From: Pelagibius marinus
Lineage (GTDB): Bacteria > Pseudomonadota > Alphaproteobacteria > Kiloniellales > Kiloniellaceae
Assembly: GCF_014925385.1 (NCBI RefSeq)
Contig: NZ_JACSDK010000001.1
Location: 682,001 to 746,000, forward strand
Length of the DNA: 64,000 nucleotides
Reading direction: 5' to 3'
The translations under genes were made by a program, and so were the position numbers. Positions 8,848-16,044 of this stretch are shown piece after piece. Below the pieces are notes generated by a model. It had not been told where the DNA came from. It saw nothing but the letters and a program-made list of their open reading frames with translations, and ran no database searches. Position 1 is the first letter of the stretch; each line of letters begins with the position of its first letter.

Positions 8848-8950
8848 ATCAATCCTCGATCAGGAGTTTTCACCTGAGCGGGGATAGATTGATCTAGCTT
8901 GAAAGGGTAGAGCGACTTGTCCGCGTCCGCCCGGACGCGGGTTGCTCTAG
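8844..8950 (+). repeat. Palindromic dispersed element, copy 1 (~107 bp)
   Basis: The element begins with CTAGATCAATC (8844-8854), which pairs with GATTGATCTAG (8887-8897). A second hairpin follows, whose core is CGCGTCCG/CGGACGCG flanked by TAGAGC and GCTCTAG, ending at 8950. A close copy lies at 51966-52072 in the opposite orientation; I aligned it by eye and the terminal 20 bp and the second hairpin are almost identical. Its CTAG ends provide the TAG stop of the DMT gene (8845-8847) and of the cupin gene (8947-8949). It probably also acts as a two-way terminator. Confidence 0.85.
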
Positions 8951-9417
8951 CGCCTGCCCCGTAGGCTCATCGGCTGCCAGTCCGGCGGCGCCATCTCGAA
9001 ACCCTCGAACTGGAAGGCCGGGGCCACGGTGCAGCCGCAGAGCGTCCAGGCGCCCAGGCTGCGCGCGCCCTGCCAGGCCTGGGCCGGGACCACCACCTGC
9101 GGGCGCTGGCCGACGGTCACCTCGGGACCCAGGCGGTGGGTCGCGGCCTCGCGCCCGTCCTCGGAGATCGTCAGCTCCAGCGGCGCGCCGGCATACCAGT
9201 GCCAGACCTCCGCCGCGTCGACCCGGTGCCAGTGCGAGACCTCGCCGGCCTGCAGCAGGTAATAGATCGCCGTCGAGGCGCCGCGCGCCGCCTCGTCCTC
9301 TCCCAAGGTGACGGGGTCGCGGAAGGTCTCGCGGAAGTGGCCGCCTTCCGGGTGCGGCTGCAGGGCCAGCTCGCGGATGATGTCGGCGGCGGAGAGGGCG
9401 TCCGTGGCGTCCGGCAT
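8947..9417 (-). CDS. DUF985-family cupin protein
   Basis: This 156-residue single-domain cupin is of the DUF985 type: IIRELALQPHPEGGHFRETF at the N-terminus, then AIYYLLQAGEVSHWHRVDAAEVWHWY-like strands with the HWH and histidine metal ligands, and a conserved VVPAQAWQGA strand. Members are sugar- or small-molecule-binding beta-barrels of unknown reaction. Its start is 19 bp from a CtrA box at 9436-9451 in the divergent promoter region shared with the methyltransferase gene. The stop codon is supplied by the palindromic element. Confidence 0.87.
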   Translation of the reverse strand: MPDATDALSAADIIRELALQPHPEGGHFRETFRDPVTLGEDEAARGASTAIYYLLQAGEVSHWHRVDAAEVWHWYAGAPLELTISEDGREAATHRLGPEVTVGQRPQVVVPAQAWQGARSLGAWTLCGCTVAPAFQFEGFEMAPPDWQPMSLRGRR

Positions 9418-9435
9418 GGGGCGGATCCTTGCTTG

Positions 9436-9451
9436 TTAACCCACGGTTAAC
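9436..9451 (+). promoter_or_regulatory. CtrA binding box (TTAA-N7-TTAAC)
   Basis: TTAA at 9436-9439, seven bases, then TTAAC at 9447-9451 exactly match the alphaproteobacterial CtrA consensus. With the flanking G it forms the palindrome GTTAACCCACGGTTAAC. It lies 18 bp upstream of the cupin start and 55 bp upstream of the methyltransferase start, so either gene may be cell-cycle controlled. Confidence 0.7.
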
Positions 9452-9495
9452 CATAGCAGATCGCCCATTCCCGCACGCCAGCGCCCTGTGCTAAG

Positions 9496-9504
9496 TTATC
9501 CACA
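9496..9504 (+). promoter_or_regulatory. DnaA box TTATCCACA
   Basis: A perfect consensus DnaA box lies 2 bp before the ATG of the methyltransferase gene and 45 bp from the CtrA box. A single 9-mer can arise by chance, but the combination in one 89-bp gap is striking. Binding here would overlap the ribosome-binding region and transcription start. Confidence 0.5.
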
Positions 9505-9506
9505 CC

Positions 9507-10262
9507 ATGTGGCATGACGTTGTCGATCTGCGGGAATTCTACGAGACCCGCCGCGGCCAGGTGGCGCGCCATATGGTGCGCCGCGCGGTGCGCTCGGTCT
9601 GGCCGGACGTGACCGGCCAGAGCGTGCTCGGCCTGGGCTTCGCCACACCCTACCTGCGCCAGTTCAAGAGCGAGGCCGAGCGGACCATCGCCTTCATGCC
9701 GGCTTCCCAGGGGGTCATGCACTGGCCGCCGGAGGGCCCGGGGCTGGTCAGCCTGGTGGAGGAGACCGAGCTGCCGCTGCCCGACTACTCGGTCGACCGG
9801 GTGCTGCTGGTGCACGGCCTGGAGAACAGCGAATCCCTGCGCGGCCTGCTGCGCGAGATCTGGCGCGTGCTGACCGGCGACGGTCGGCTGCTGGTGGTGG
9901 TGCCCAACCGCCGCGGCATCTGGGCGCGCTCCGACCGCACGCCGCTGGGCTGGGGCCATCCCTACAGCGGGGCCCAGCTCTCCCGCGTGCTGCGCGAGAA
10001 CATGTTCATTCCGGCGCGCACCGAGCGGGCGCTCTACGTGCCGCCGATCGCCAACTTCACCTTCCTGCGCTCCGCCCCGGCCTGGGAGCGCATGGGCGCG
10101 CGCTTCTTCCCCACCTTCGCCGGCGTGGTGATGATCGAGTCCGGCAAGCAGCTCTATGCCGGCACCATGGCCCCCGCCAAGCAGCGCAAGTTCCGCCGCC
10201 CGGTGGTGGTGTCTTTCCCGCAGGCCGCCGGTCGGCTGCACCGCGAAAAGTCACCGAACTGA
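9507..10262 (+). CDS. SAM-dependent methyltransferase (class I)
   Basis: This 251-residue protein reads as the Methyltransf_11-like protein common in alphaproteobacteria, often next to hydroxyacylglutathione hydrolase. The region SVLGLGFATPYLRQF takes the place of the SAM-binding motif I, and ELPLPDYSVDRVLLVHGLEN and VLTGDGRLLVVVPNR are motifs typical of the fold. The substrate is unknown. The start has no clear ribosome-binding site; a DnaA box ends 2 bp upstream. Its last ~55 codons have a degenerate second copy at 10772-10936. Confidence 0.85.
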   Translation: MWHDVVDLREFYETRRGQVARHMVRRAVRSVWPDVTGQSVLGLGFATPYLRQFKSEAERTIAFMPASQGVMHWPPEGPGLVSLVEETELPLPDYSVDRVLLVHGLENSESLRGLLREIWRVLTGDGRLLVVVPNRRGIWARSDRTPLGWGHPYSGAQLSRVLRENMFIPARTERALYVPPIANFTFLRSAPAWERMGARFFPTFAGVVMIESGKQLYAGTMAPAKQRKFRRPVVVSFPQAAGRLHREKSPN

Positions 10263-10403
10263 ATCAGCGGGACGATTGAACCTTACTTCCGGCCCTGCGA
10301 CGCGCTGCAATGTCCGGAAAAATTCACCCCGCGGCTTGGATCGGTTTTCAGAACCGGGATCGGCCGGTTACGGGCGCACACGCCATCGTGCGCAGGCATA
10401 ACT

Positions 10404-10700
10404 TCAACCGAATAGATGCGGTTGATGCTTGCTCGCCTTGAATTCAGTGATTTCGTACTTGGCCACCCCGTTCTGTTGGAAGGGGTCCTCCGCCAAATGA
10501 TCCTCCAACTCCGACTTGGTAGGGGACATCGCGATGATCACTCCGCCGGTACGAGGAACCTTTGCTCCAGATGCCAGAAACAGGCCAGATGCATAGCTTT
10601 TGTCGAGGAAGTCGATGTGTGCGGGTACATGTTGGTCGACTTCGCTTAACGGGACGATATAGGTGAGATCCACCACATAAAGGGATCTGACTTCAGACAC
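10404..10700 (-). CDS. YciI-family protein
   Basis: This 98-residue protein has the YciI/YCII fold pattern: LYVVDLTYIVPLSEVDQHVP, then HIDFLDKSYASGLFLASG and DPFQQNGVAKYEITEF at the C-terminus. YciI-like proteins are small, often stress-associated, with no settled reaction. The gene is noticeably less GC-rich and uses more A/T-ending codons than its neighbours. It is sandwiched between the intact and the broken copy of the methyltransferase 3' end. Both points suggest recent acquisition. Confidence 0.88.
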   Translation of the reverse strand: MSEVRSLYVVDLTYIVPLSEVDQHVPAHIDFLDKSYASGLFLASGAKVPRTGGVIIAMSPTKSELEDHLAEDPFQQNGVAKYEITEFKASKHQPHLFG

Positions 10701-10771
10701 TTCTGTCTCCTGTTTTGGCTTGAACTATGACGCAGCAGGTTTCATTGCCGAGGCTTGATAAAGCGGGAGAG

Positions 10772-10936
10772 CGCCTCTTCGCCATCTTCGCCGGCATGGT
10801 GATGATCGAGCCGGGCAAACAGCTCTACGCCGCTACCTTGAAGTCGGTCAAGCAGCACAGGTAACGCCGACCGGTGTTGGTCTCCTTCCCGCGGGCCGCC
10901 GGTCGGATGCATCGCGACCTGTCCGAGGAGTCCTGA
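10772..10936 (+). pseudogene. Degenerate duplicate of the methyltransferase 3' end
   Basis: Read in one frame this stretch gives FAGMVMIEPGKQLYA, then a TAA at 10862-10864, then RRPVLVSFPRAAGRMHRD and a TGA at 10934-10936. The intact gene has FAGVVMIESGKQLYA and RRPVVVSFPQAAGRLHRE in its last 55 codons. The match is clear at DNA level too, though diverged. The in-frame stop and the absence of the remaining domain make it non-functional. The two copies are direct repeats about 510 bp apart that flank the YciI gene. Confidence 0.85.
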
Positions 10937-10971
10937 CCCTCAACCTGCCTGACCTGCATTGACGGAGCGAC

Positions 10972-12834
10972 CTACTGCCGCTGCGGTGCCCTGCGCTGCG
11001 GCTGGGGGTCGCGTTGCGGCGTCGTGCGCCTGGCGGCGCCGCCGCAGTCCAGCTTCACGTTCACGCGGATCGCGAAGGTGTTGTCCTCGTCGCTCTCGTC
11101 GACCTGTTTGTCGGCGTCCATGACCACGCGGATGACGCTGAGGCCGCTGGGCAGGTCCAGCGTGAAGCTGCGCCAGCCGTCGGTCTGCTTGGGCGCCAGG
11201 TTGTGGGCCGACTGGTCGATCGTCGCCGAGCCGCGGTAGACCCTGTTCTTGAAGGGCCCGCTCTGGACGTCGCCCTTGTTGAAGGGACGGTAGCCGGCCT
11301 GGGTGAAGCGGCAGAGGTTGCGGTCCGGCCCCACGCCGGTGGCCGCGGCGAGCTGCGGCTTGTCGATCACCACGGTCGAGCCCCAGGGGTTGGGGCCGCC
11401 GGCCAGCACGAAGCCCAGGGTCGTGCCCATGATGTCGGCCTTGAGGCCGCTGGTGAGGCCGGCGCGCGGCAGCGCCGGGATCTGCGCCTGCTGGCGCGGC
11501 GGCGCCGGATCGCGGGCCGCGGCCAGGCCGCCGGGCTGGATCGCGGCGGTGCCGGGCTGGGGCGGTTTGGGCTGCATCTGCAGCGCCTTGGGCCCGCCCA
11601 GGGCGACCTGCGGCTGGCAGGTGACGTTATAGCTGTCGAAGGCGGAGACCACCTGGTTGGAGCCATCGGGCTTGGAGACCACTAGGCGCGCCGCGCCCTT
11701 GTGGACGTTATCCGGGTCCTGCTGGCCGGCCACCTGGCCCGGCGTCGCGGGCCCGCCGCTGCCGGGGAAGACCGGCTCCTCGGGCTGCTGCTGGATGGCG
11801 AGGCCGCCGCCGGGCTGGGTCATCACCACACCGCCGCCGCCGCTGCCGCCGCCGGAGGGCGCGGCGGGCAGGGGGATCGGAATGGGCAACTGCAGCACCT
11901 TGGAATAGGTGCCGCCCGCGGCAACGAGGCTGCTCTGGGACCAGTGCGAGGCCGTGCCGTTGTCGAACTCCAGGCGGTAGCGGAAGGCGCCGGGGCCGTT
12001 GCCCTCGACGATGGCCTGGCCGGTGAGCTGCAGGGGGCAGCTGCCGGTCAGGGTGCCGGGCACGATGTTGAAGGCCGCCTCGCTCAGCTGATAGCCGCTC
12101 GAATAGGCGCCCTGGTAGTTGGTTTCCGGCGCCACCGCCTCGGCGATCTGCGGATCGCCCTTGCAGCGCACTTTGAAGGGGATGGGGATCTCGTGCAGCG
12201 CGCCGCCGCCGGTAAAGCCCACGGCCAGCCTGGCAATCATCGGCGTGCCGTTGGTGGTGAAGCCTTCGGCCAGCAGGTCGTGCAGGGAGGCGCCGCCGTT
12301 CAACAGGCTCTGGCGCGTAGTGTGGCAGACGCCGGTGACGTTCTGGTAGATGCCGGGCGCGACGTCGATCTCGCCCAGCGGCGGGGTCAGGGTCGCGTAC
12401 TTGGGGCCGCTGCTGAGCAGCTCCGGCACCACGTTGGAAGCCACGTAGCCGGCGGTGATGCCGACCACCGCCTCGCAGAGGTTGCCGTCGCAGTTGTCCT
12501 GGGCCGGCGGCTCGGGCAGCGAGGCCGGCTTGATCTGGACGAGGATGTAGTTGAAGGCCGCCGGCGGCTCGTTCCACGTCGCTTCCATGGAAAAGCGCCA
12601 GGGCACCACCGCCGTGTCCACCTGGCTCCAGTTGCCGGCGTTGTCCAGGCTGACGTTCACCCAGCCTTCGACGCCGGGCACGTTGGGCGCGTGCTGGAAG
12701 GTGAGGGAGGCCAGGTCCCCCGCCTGTGCGGGCGGCGCGGCGAGCCCGAAGCCGCCGAGCAGCAGGCCCAATGAGAGGGCGGATGAAAGCGCGGTGCCGC
12801 AGCCTTGCCTGCGGGAAAGGACAACCTTCTGCAT
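10972..12834 (-). CDS. Large secreted protein with CARDB-like C-terminus, function unknown
   Basis: This 620-residue protein starts with a signal peptide (basic start, hydrophobic stretch, then APPAQAG cleavage region about residue 38). Two N-terminal modules (about 45-330) contain paired cysteines such as DNCDGNLC and are followed by a Gly/Pro/Gln-rich linker (about 335-470). The C-terminal module ends with VVMDADKQVDESDEDNTFAIRVNV. This acidic DExN-type strand is characteristic of CARDB adhesion-like domains. The tail is Arg/Gln/Pro-rich. It stands alone on its strand. A surface or periplasmic binding or adhesion role is a guess; no enzyme motif is visible. Confidence 0.8.
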   Translation of the reverse strand: MQKVVLSRRQGCGTALSSALSLGLLLGGFGLAAPPAQAGDLASLTFQHAPNVPGVEGWVNVSLDNAGNWSQVDTAVVPWRFSMEATWNEPPAAFNYILVQIKPASLPEPPAQDNCDGNLCEAVVGITAGYVASNVVPELLSSGPKYATLTPPLGEIDVAPGIYQNVTGVCHTTRQSLLNGGASLHDLLAEGFTTNGTPMIARLAVGFTGGGALHEIPIPFKVRCKGDPQIAEAVAPETNYQGAYSSGYQLSEAAFNIVPGTLTGSCPLQLTGQAIVEGNGPGAFRYRLEFDNGTASHWSQSSLVAAGGTYSKVLQLPIPIPLPAAPSGGGSGGGGVVMTQPGGGLAIQQQPEEPVFPGSGGPATPGQVAGQQDPDNVHKGAARLVVSKPDGSNQVVSAFDSYNVTCQPQVALGGPKALQMQPKPPQPGTAAIQPGGLAAARDPAPPRQQAQIPALPRAGLTSGLKADIMGTTLGFVLAGGPNPWGSTVVIDKPQLAAATGVGPDRNLCRFTQAGYRPFNKGDVQSGPFKNRVYRGSATIDQSAHNLAPKQTDGWRSFTLDLPSGLSVIRVVMDADKQVDESDEDNTFAIRVNVKLDCGGAARRTTPQRDPQPQRRAPQRQ

Positions 12835-12981
12835 CGTTGGCCTCCTTCGCCTGGGACGGACCGCCGGATAGACGGTCGGCTCCTTCTTTGTCGGCGCCAG
12901 CGCCGCAAAGGTTCAATCCACAGGTGTGTTCTGGCCGCAGGTCTAGAGCAGTAGTCTAGCAGGATCGGGGCGATCGCGCCG

Positions 12982-13653
12982 CTAGTCCTTGCGCAGGCGG
13001 AAAATCGCCTTTTCGCCGAAGAGGTTGGCGAGATGGGGGGTGTTCAGGCTGGCGCGGTGGGCGCGGCCGTTCAGGACCAGGGCCTCCTCGATCTCGATGC
13101 CGCAGTCGCCGCAGAGGGCGATGAAATCGCGGACCGTGCAGAGGTGGATGTTGGGCGTCTCGTACCACGGCTCGCTCAGCGCCTCGGTGACCGGCATGCG
13201 CCCCTTGAGGAGAAGCTGCAGGCGCACCCGCCAGTGGCCGAAGTTGGGGAAGGAGACGATGGCGTGGCGCCCGATGCGCACCATCTGCTCGACCACCTCG
13301 CGCGGGTTGCGCGTCGCCTGCAGGGTGAGGGAGAGGATGGCGTAGTCGAAGGCGCCCGCCGGGTACTCCACCAGGTCGCTGTCGGCGTCGCCCTGGATCA
13401 CCGAGAGGCCGCGGGCGACGCTGGCGTTCACGTTCTTCTGCGACAGCTCCATGCCGCGGGCGGCGACGCTGCGCTCGCGCGCCAGGTATTCCAGCAGCGC
13501 GCCCTCGCCGCAGCCGATGTCCAGCACCCGGCTGCCCGGCGCGACCATGTCGGCGATGAGCTGCAGGTCGGCGCGCAGCGGGGTTTTGGCCAGCGCCGCC
13601 GGGGCCAGTGCGGTGGGGGCCGTTGCGGGGCGGGGCGCGTCGAGCGGGTTCAT
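12982..13653 (-). CDS. metW: Methionine biosynthesis protein MetW
   Basis: MetW is a methyltransferase-fold protein that works with MetX in homoserine acylation for methionine synthesis. This 223-residue protein has motif I VLDIGCGEGALLEYLA, the family signature VNASVARGLSVIQGDADSDL and FPNFGHWRVRLQLLLKGRMP. It begins 10 bp after the metX stop and is surely in the same transcript. The sequence is full-length for the family (about 200-225 residues). Confidence 0.95.
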   Translation of the reverse strand: MNPLDAPRPATAPTALAPAALAKTPLRADLQLIADMVAPGSRVLDIGCGEGALLEYLARERSVAARGMELSQKNVNASVARGLSVIQGDADSDLVEYPAGAFDYAILSLTLQATRNPREVVEQMVRIGRHAIVSFPNFGHWRVRLQLLLKGRMPVTEALSEPWYETPNIHLCTVRDFIALCGDCGIEIEEALVLNGRAHRASLNTPHLANLFGEKAIFRLRKD

Positions 13654-13663
13654 CGGCTGGTCG

Positions 13664-14860
13664 TCACCCGTTCAGTCCGCGGTGCTCGGCGCAGCCGGCG
13701 ATGAAGCCCGCCAGGGTGTCGCGGAACTCCGGCTCGTCCAGCAGGAAGGCGTCGTGGCCGGCGTCGCTTTCGATCTCGACGAAGCTCACGTCGGCGGCCA
13801 CGGCGTTGAGGGCGTGGACGATGTCGCGATTTTCCGAGGTCGGGAACAGCCAGTCGCTGGTGAAGGAGACGACGCAGAAGCGCACCGGCGTCTCGCGGAA
13901 GGCGTTGGCCAGCTTGCCGCCGTGCTCCTGGGCCAGGTCGAAGTAGTCCATGGCCCGGGTGATGTAGAGATAGGAGTTGGCGTCGAAGCGCTGCACGAAG
14001 GCGGCGCCCTGGTGGCGCAGGTAGCTCTCGACCTGGAAGTCGGCCTCGAAGCCGAAGGTCAGGGAGTTGCGGTCCTGCAGGCGGCGGCCGAACTTGCGGT
14101 GCAGCGCGGGCTCCGACAGGTAGGTGATGTGCGCGGTCATGCGCGCCACCGCCAGCCCGCGGTCGGGGTTCCTGCCCTCGGCGATGTAGCGTCCGCCGCA
14201 CCAGTCCAGGTCGGCCATGATGGCCTGGCGGCCGACCTCGTGGAAGGCGATGTTCTGCGCCGTGTGGCGCGCCGCCGTGGCGATGGGCACGGCGGCGAAG
14301 ACCTTTTCCGGGTACCTGGCCGCCCACTCCAGCACCTGCATGCCGCCCATGGAGCCGCCGATCACGCAGAACAGCTTGTCGATGCCCAGGTGGTCGATCA
14401 GCAGCTTCTGGGCGCGCACCATGTCGGCGACGGTGATGACCGGAAAGTCCAGCGCCCAGGGCTCGCCCGTCGCCGGGTTGATCGACTTCGGCCCGGTCGA
14501 GCCCATGCAGCCGCCCAGCACGTTGACGCAGATGACGAAGTAGCGCCGGGTGTCGAGCGGCAGGCCGGGGCCGACGATCTGGCTCCACCAGCCTTCCTTG
14601 CCGGTCACCGGGTGGCGGCTGGCCATGAACTGGTCGCCGGTCAGGGCGTGGCAGACCAGGATCGCGTTGGACTTCTCGGCGTTCAGCTCCCCGTAGGCCT
14701 GGTAGGCCAGGGTGAAGGGACCCAGGGCGACGCCGCAGTCCAGCATCAGGGGCGCGTCGCGGCCGAACTCCATGCTGAGCCCGGCCTTCAAGGCGGGGTC
14801 CGCCGCCATCCTCGGGGTCTGCATTTGGGCCCCCTCCCTGCGGGGGTGGTCCATCGCCAT
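13664..14860 (-). CDS. metX: Homoserine O-acyltransferase MetX
   Basis: This enzyme acylates homoserine (acetyl- or succinyl-CoA) to start methionine synthesis. The 398-residue alpha/beta-hydrolase has nucleophile S170 in GGSMGGMQ, aspartate in [10 protein letters not shown] and histidine in DAGHDAFLL. The N-terminal [13 protein letters not shown] strand is typical. The ATG at 14860 gives [10 protein letters not shown]; an internal Met at residue 13 is an alternative start. metX-metW is the usual gene pair. A minus-strand TTGACA promoter lies about 180 bp upstream. Confidence 0.96.
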   Translation of the reverse strand: MAMDHPRREGAQMQTPRMAADPALKAGLSMEFGRDAPLMLDCGVALGPFTLAYQAYGELNAEKSNAILVCHALTGDQFMASRHPVTGKEGWWSQIVGPGLPLDTRRYFVICVNVLGGCMGSTGPKSINPATGEPWALDFPVITVADMVRAQKLLIDHLGIDKLFCVIGGSMGGMQVLEWAARYPEKVFAAVPIATAARHTAQNIAFHEVGRQAIMADLDWCGGRYIAEGRNPDRGLAVARMTAHITYLSEPALHRKFGRRLQDRNSLTFGFEADFQVESYLRHQGAAFVQRFDANSYLYITRAMDYFDLAQEHGGKLANAFRETPVRFCVVSFTSDWLFPTSENRDIVHALNAVAADVSFVEIESDAGHDAFLLDEPEFRDTLAGFIAGCAEHRGLNG

Positions 14861-15016
14861 GGGTCAAATCCTTAAAGCCGCGGCCCTGAAGCAGCCTCGC
14901 CAGGCGGGGGCGCTTTCAGGGGGGCCGGGCCAGAGCCTGGACCCAACCCTAAATTGTTCGCCGGCCGCCGCCACGCCTGCCGTCGCAGGGCCGCTGCGGG
15001 GGCGTCCGGAGCCTCT

Positions 15017-15046
15017 TAGCTAGGGAGCCGGGCGTCCGCCTGTCAA
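15017..15046 (-). promoter_or_regulatory. Candidate sigma-70 promoter of metX-metW
   Basis: A perfect TTGACA (minus strand, 15046-15041) is followed after 18 nt by TAGCTA (15022-15017), a weak -10. The leader to metX would be about 150 nt. Confidence 0.35.
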
Positions 15047-15103
15047 CGCTTTCTTGGCCATGGCAGGCTCCCGCCCCGGGCGGGGCCGAACCTCAGGTTT
15101 TCT

Positions 15104-15132
15104 TTGATTTTCCCGGGTTCAACGACTATCAG
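15104..15132 (+). promoter_or_regulatory. Candidate sigma-70 promoter of the chorismate mutase-hisC-tyrA operon
   Basis: TTGATT (15104-15109), a 17-nt spacer and TATCAG (15127-15132) each match 4/6 of the consensus. They are placed about 34 nt ahead of the start codon at 15166. Confidence 0.45.
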
Positions 15133-15165
15133 TAGCTCCGCCTTGGCTGCAGGTATCGGGCCCAG

Positions 15166-16044
15166 ATGACTAACCAGACGCCATCCCTGGACGACTTGCG
15201 TCGCCAGATCGACGAGATCGATGATTCGATCCACGACTTGCTCATGCGCCGCACTGAGCTCGCGCGTCAGATCGGCGTGGCCAAGGGGCAGGGCGCCGTC
15301 TTCATGCGCCCGGGCCGCGAGGCGCGGGTGCTGCGCCGCCTAGTGGCGCGCCACGAGGGCGCCTTCCCGAAACCGGTGATTGCGCGCATCTGGCGGGAGA
15401 TCGTCTCCGTCTTCACCCGTTTGCAGGGGCCCTTCGCCGCGGCAGCCTTTTCACCGCAGGAAGGGCCCGATCTTTTCGGCCTCGCCCGCGACCACTTCGG
15501 TTCGCTGACCCCGATCACCCGTTTCGAGTCCGAGATGGGCGTGCTGCGCGCCGTCTCGGGCGGCAAGGCCAACATCGGCGTGCTGCCGCTGCCGGAGGCC
15601 GACCGCGGCACCCCCTGGTGGCCCAAGCTGGCGCGCCACGGCAAGGCGACGCCGAAGATCATCGCCCGCCTGCCCTTCGCGCCGCTGGACGGCGGCCGCG
15701 GCGACTCCCCGCAGGGCGTGGTGGTTTCCCTGGCCGAGCCGGAGGAAAGCGGCGACGACCACGGCTACATGATCGTTGAGCTGGACGAGGCGGTTTCCCG
15801 CGGGGCGCTGAAGACCCTGCTGTCGGAGGCCGGTTTCCGGGTCTGCGGCATCCAGGCCTGGGTGGAATCGCCGGACCGCACCCTGCACCTGGTGGAGGTC
15901 GAGGGCTTCCTCGCCGCCGACGACGCGCGCATCGAGGCGCTGCTCGCCGAGGCCGAGAGCGTGAAGCACGCCTGGTCGGTGGGCAGCTTCGCGGTGCCGC
16001 TGAGCGCCGCCGACCTGGCCAGCACGCCGCGGAGCGCGTCATGA
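15166..16044 (+). CDS. Chorismate mutase (AroQ type) with degenerate prephenate dehydratase-like region
   Basis: The enzyme rearranges chorismate to prephenate, feeding the TyrA encoded two genes downstream. Residues about 7-90 are an AroQ helical domain (LDDLRRQIDEIDDSIHDLLM, RRTELARQIG and the R/K active-site spacing). The remaining 200 residues resemble a prephenate dehydratase-type periplasmic-binding fold followed by an ACT-like end. The TxRF-type dehydratase signature is not seen (TPITRFESEM is the nearest remnant), so dehydratase activity is unlikely. The TGA overlaps the ATG of hisC, so translation is coupled. Confidence 0.88.
   Translation: MTNQTPSLDDLRRQIDEIDDSIHDLLMRRTELARQIGVAKGQGAVFMRPGREARVLRRLVARHEGAFPKPVIARIWREIVSVFTRLQGPFAAAAFSPQEGPDLFGLARDHFGSLTPITRFESEMGVLRAVSGGKANIGVLPLPEADRGTPWWPKLARHGKATPKIIARLPFAPLDGGRGDSPQGVVVSLAEPEESGDDHGYMIVELDEAVSRGALKTLLSEAGFRVCGIQAWVESPDRTLHLVEVEGFLAADDARIEALLAEAESVKHAWSVGSFAVPLSAADLASTPRSAS

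Larger units (their letters stand above)
14861..15165. other. Divergent intergenic region metX / chorismate mutase
   Basis: This 305-bp region holds a candidate metX promoter on the minus strand (15017-15046) and a candidate promoter for the chorismate mutase operon on the plus strand (15104-15132). The metX leader (about 150 nt) contains a CCCTGAA/TTCAGGG inverted repeat. I looked for a SAM-II-type riboswitch there and could not fit the conserved core, so none is called. No gene is visible. Confidence 0.55.

Noticed and set aside
9418-9506. Possible replication origin (CtrA box plus DnaA box)
   Set aside because: Only one DnaA box, no AT-rich unwinding stretch, and no typical origin neighbours (hemE, parAB, dnaA, gidA). 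A regulated promoter is simpler.
14861-15020. SAM-II-type riboswitch ahead of metX
   Set aside because: Expected in many alphaproteobacteria, but I could not fit the conserved core and pseudoknot; only a short CCCTGAA/TTCAGGG repeat is present.
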